Assembly: GCA_027043825.1 (NCBI GenBank)
Contig: JALUER010000002.1
Span: 1,501 to 6,597, forward strand
Direction: 5' to 3'
Source of the DNA: Microcaldota archaeon
GTDB taxonomy: Archaea; Iainarchaeota; Iainarchaeia; JAADDC01
DNA: 5,097 bases
Below are positions 4,744-5,097 of the stretch, one piece after another. The notes below the pieces were generated by a model, which made no database searches, was not told the origin of the DNA, and saw nothing but the letters and a program-made list of their open reading frames with translations. A program made the translations under genes and the position numbers. Every line of letters starts with the position of its first letter. Positions within the stretch are counted from its first letter, which is position 1.

Positions 4744-5097
4744 ATGAACCCCATGAGGGCAATACGGATCGAGAAGGTGACCCTGAACATCGGGGTAGGG
4801 GAGCCAGGGGAGAAGTTAGACAAGGCCATGGAGGTACTTAAGCGGCTCCTGGCCCTCGTGGGAATTGACCAGAAACCCACCAAGACGAAGGCCAAGGTGA
4901 GGGTCCAGAGGTGGGGCATAAGGCCCGGGCTCCCCATAGGGGTGAAGGTAACCGTCAGGGGGAAGAAGGCCTACGAGCTCCTGAACCTCCTCCTCAACGC
5001 GGTGGACAGAAAGATCCCCGCCCGCTCCTTCGACGAGAACGGGAACTTCTCCTTCGGCATTCCCGAGTACATCGACATACCCGGGATGAAGTACGAT
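4744..5097 (+). CDS. rpl5: Large-subunit ribosomal protein uL5, N-terminal part
   Basis: An open frame of 118 codons that runs off the window end. uL5 binds 5S rRNA and contacts P-site tRNA in the central protuberance. Visible family features are IRIEKVTLNIGVGEPGEKLD (7-26), IDQKPTKTKAKVRVQRWGIR (42-61) and GLPIGVKVTVRGKKAYELL (63-81), then SFDENGNFSFGIPEYIDIPG (96-115). The start ATG 4744 has GAGGTG (4733-4738) upstream. In-frame alternatives are GTG 4735 and ATG 4753, which change the N-terminus by only three residues. Only ten bases separate it from the eS4 stop, so it belongs to the same transcript. About a third of the protein is expected to lie beyond the window. Confidence 0.95.
   Translation, partial: MNPMRAIRIEKVTLNIGVGEPGEKLDKAMEVLKRLLALVGIDQKPTKTKAKVRVQRWGIRPGLPIGVKVTVRGKKAYELLNLLLNAVDRKIPARSFDENGNFSFGIPEYIDIPGMKYD

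Noticed and set aside
3891..4937. A 348-codon open frame on the minus strand across uL24, eS4 and uL5
   Set aside because: It lies antisense to three certain ribosomal genes, its product is low-complexity Leu/His/Gly-rich without any family motif, and such frames arise readily opposite G+C-rich codons.

Overview
The window is a piece of an archaeal ribosomal-protein superoperon (S10/spc type), all on the + strand. Archaeal markers are eS4, archaeal-type uS17, uL14 and uL24, aIF1, and the RNase P protein Rpp29. The order uL22 - uS3 - uL29 - aIF1 - Rpp29 - (uS17) - uL14 - uL24 - eS4 - uL5 is the one I know best from euryarchaeal-type genomes. Arginine is mostly AGG, the proteins are rich in Lys, Arg and Glu, and G+C looks to be in the mid-50s by eye (not computed). 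This suggests a thermophile, but I cannot name a genus.

Bases 1-96 hold the C-terminus of uL22. Bases 93-903 hold uS3 and uL29, whose genes overlap by 71 bases. A short gap (904-954) with a TATA-like element leads into aIF1 (955-1263), which is coupled by a GTGA junction to Rpp29 (1260-1619). From 2919 the block continues with uS17, uL14, uL24 and eS4. Each of these starts on or next to the previous stop. uL5 begins at 4744 and runs off the window end.

The unusual part is 1620-2918. Between the Rpp29 gene and the uS17 gene, which are normally adjacent, sits a 396-aa AAA_14/DUF4143-type ATPase gene. It has its own likely leaderless promoter, and a second TATA box follows it just before uS17. 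An imperfect 22-bp direct repeat covers the ATPase start codon and a decoy ATG 34 bp upstream, as if the gene start had been duplicated. The simplest reading is that a mobile or orphan ATPase gene entered the superoperon, and that transcription of the downstream ribosomal genes is now secured by a separate promoter.

The ribosomal genes supply both subunits (uS3, uS17, eS4; uL22, uL29, uL14, uL24, uL5). aIF1 acts in start-codon selection and Rpp29 in tRNA 5' maturation, so apart from the ATPase the cluster is a translation and RNA-processing unit. I saw no tRNA, rRNA, CRISPR array, transposase or clear intrinsic terminator.
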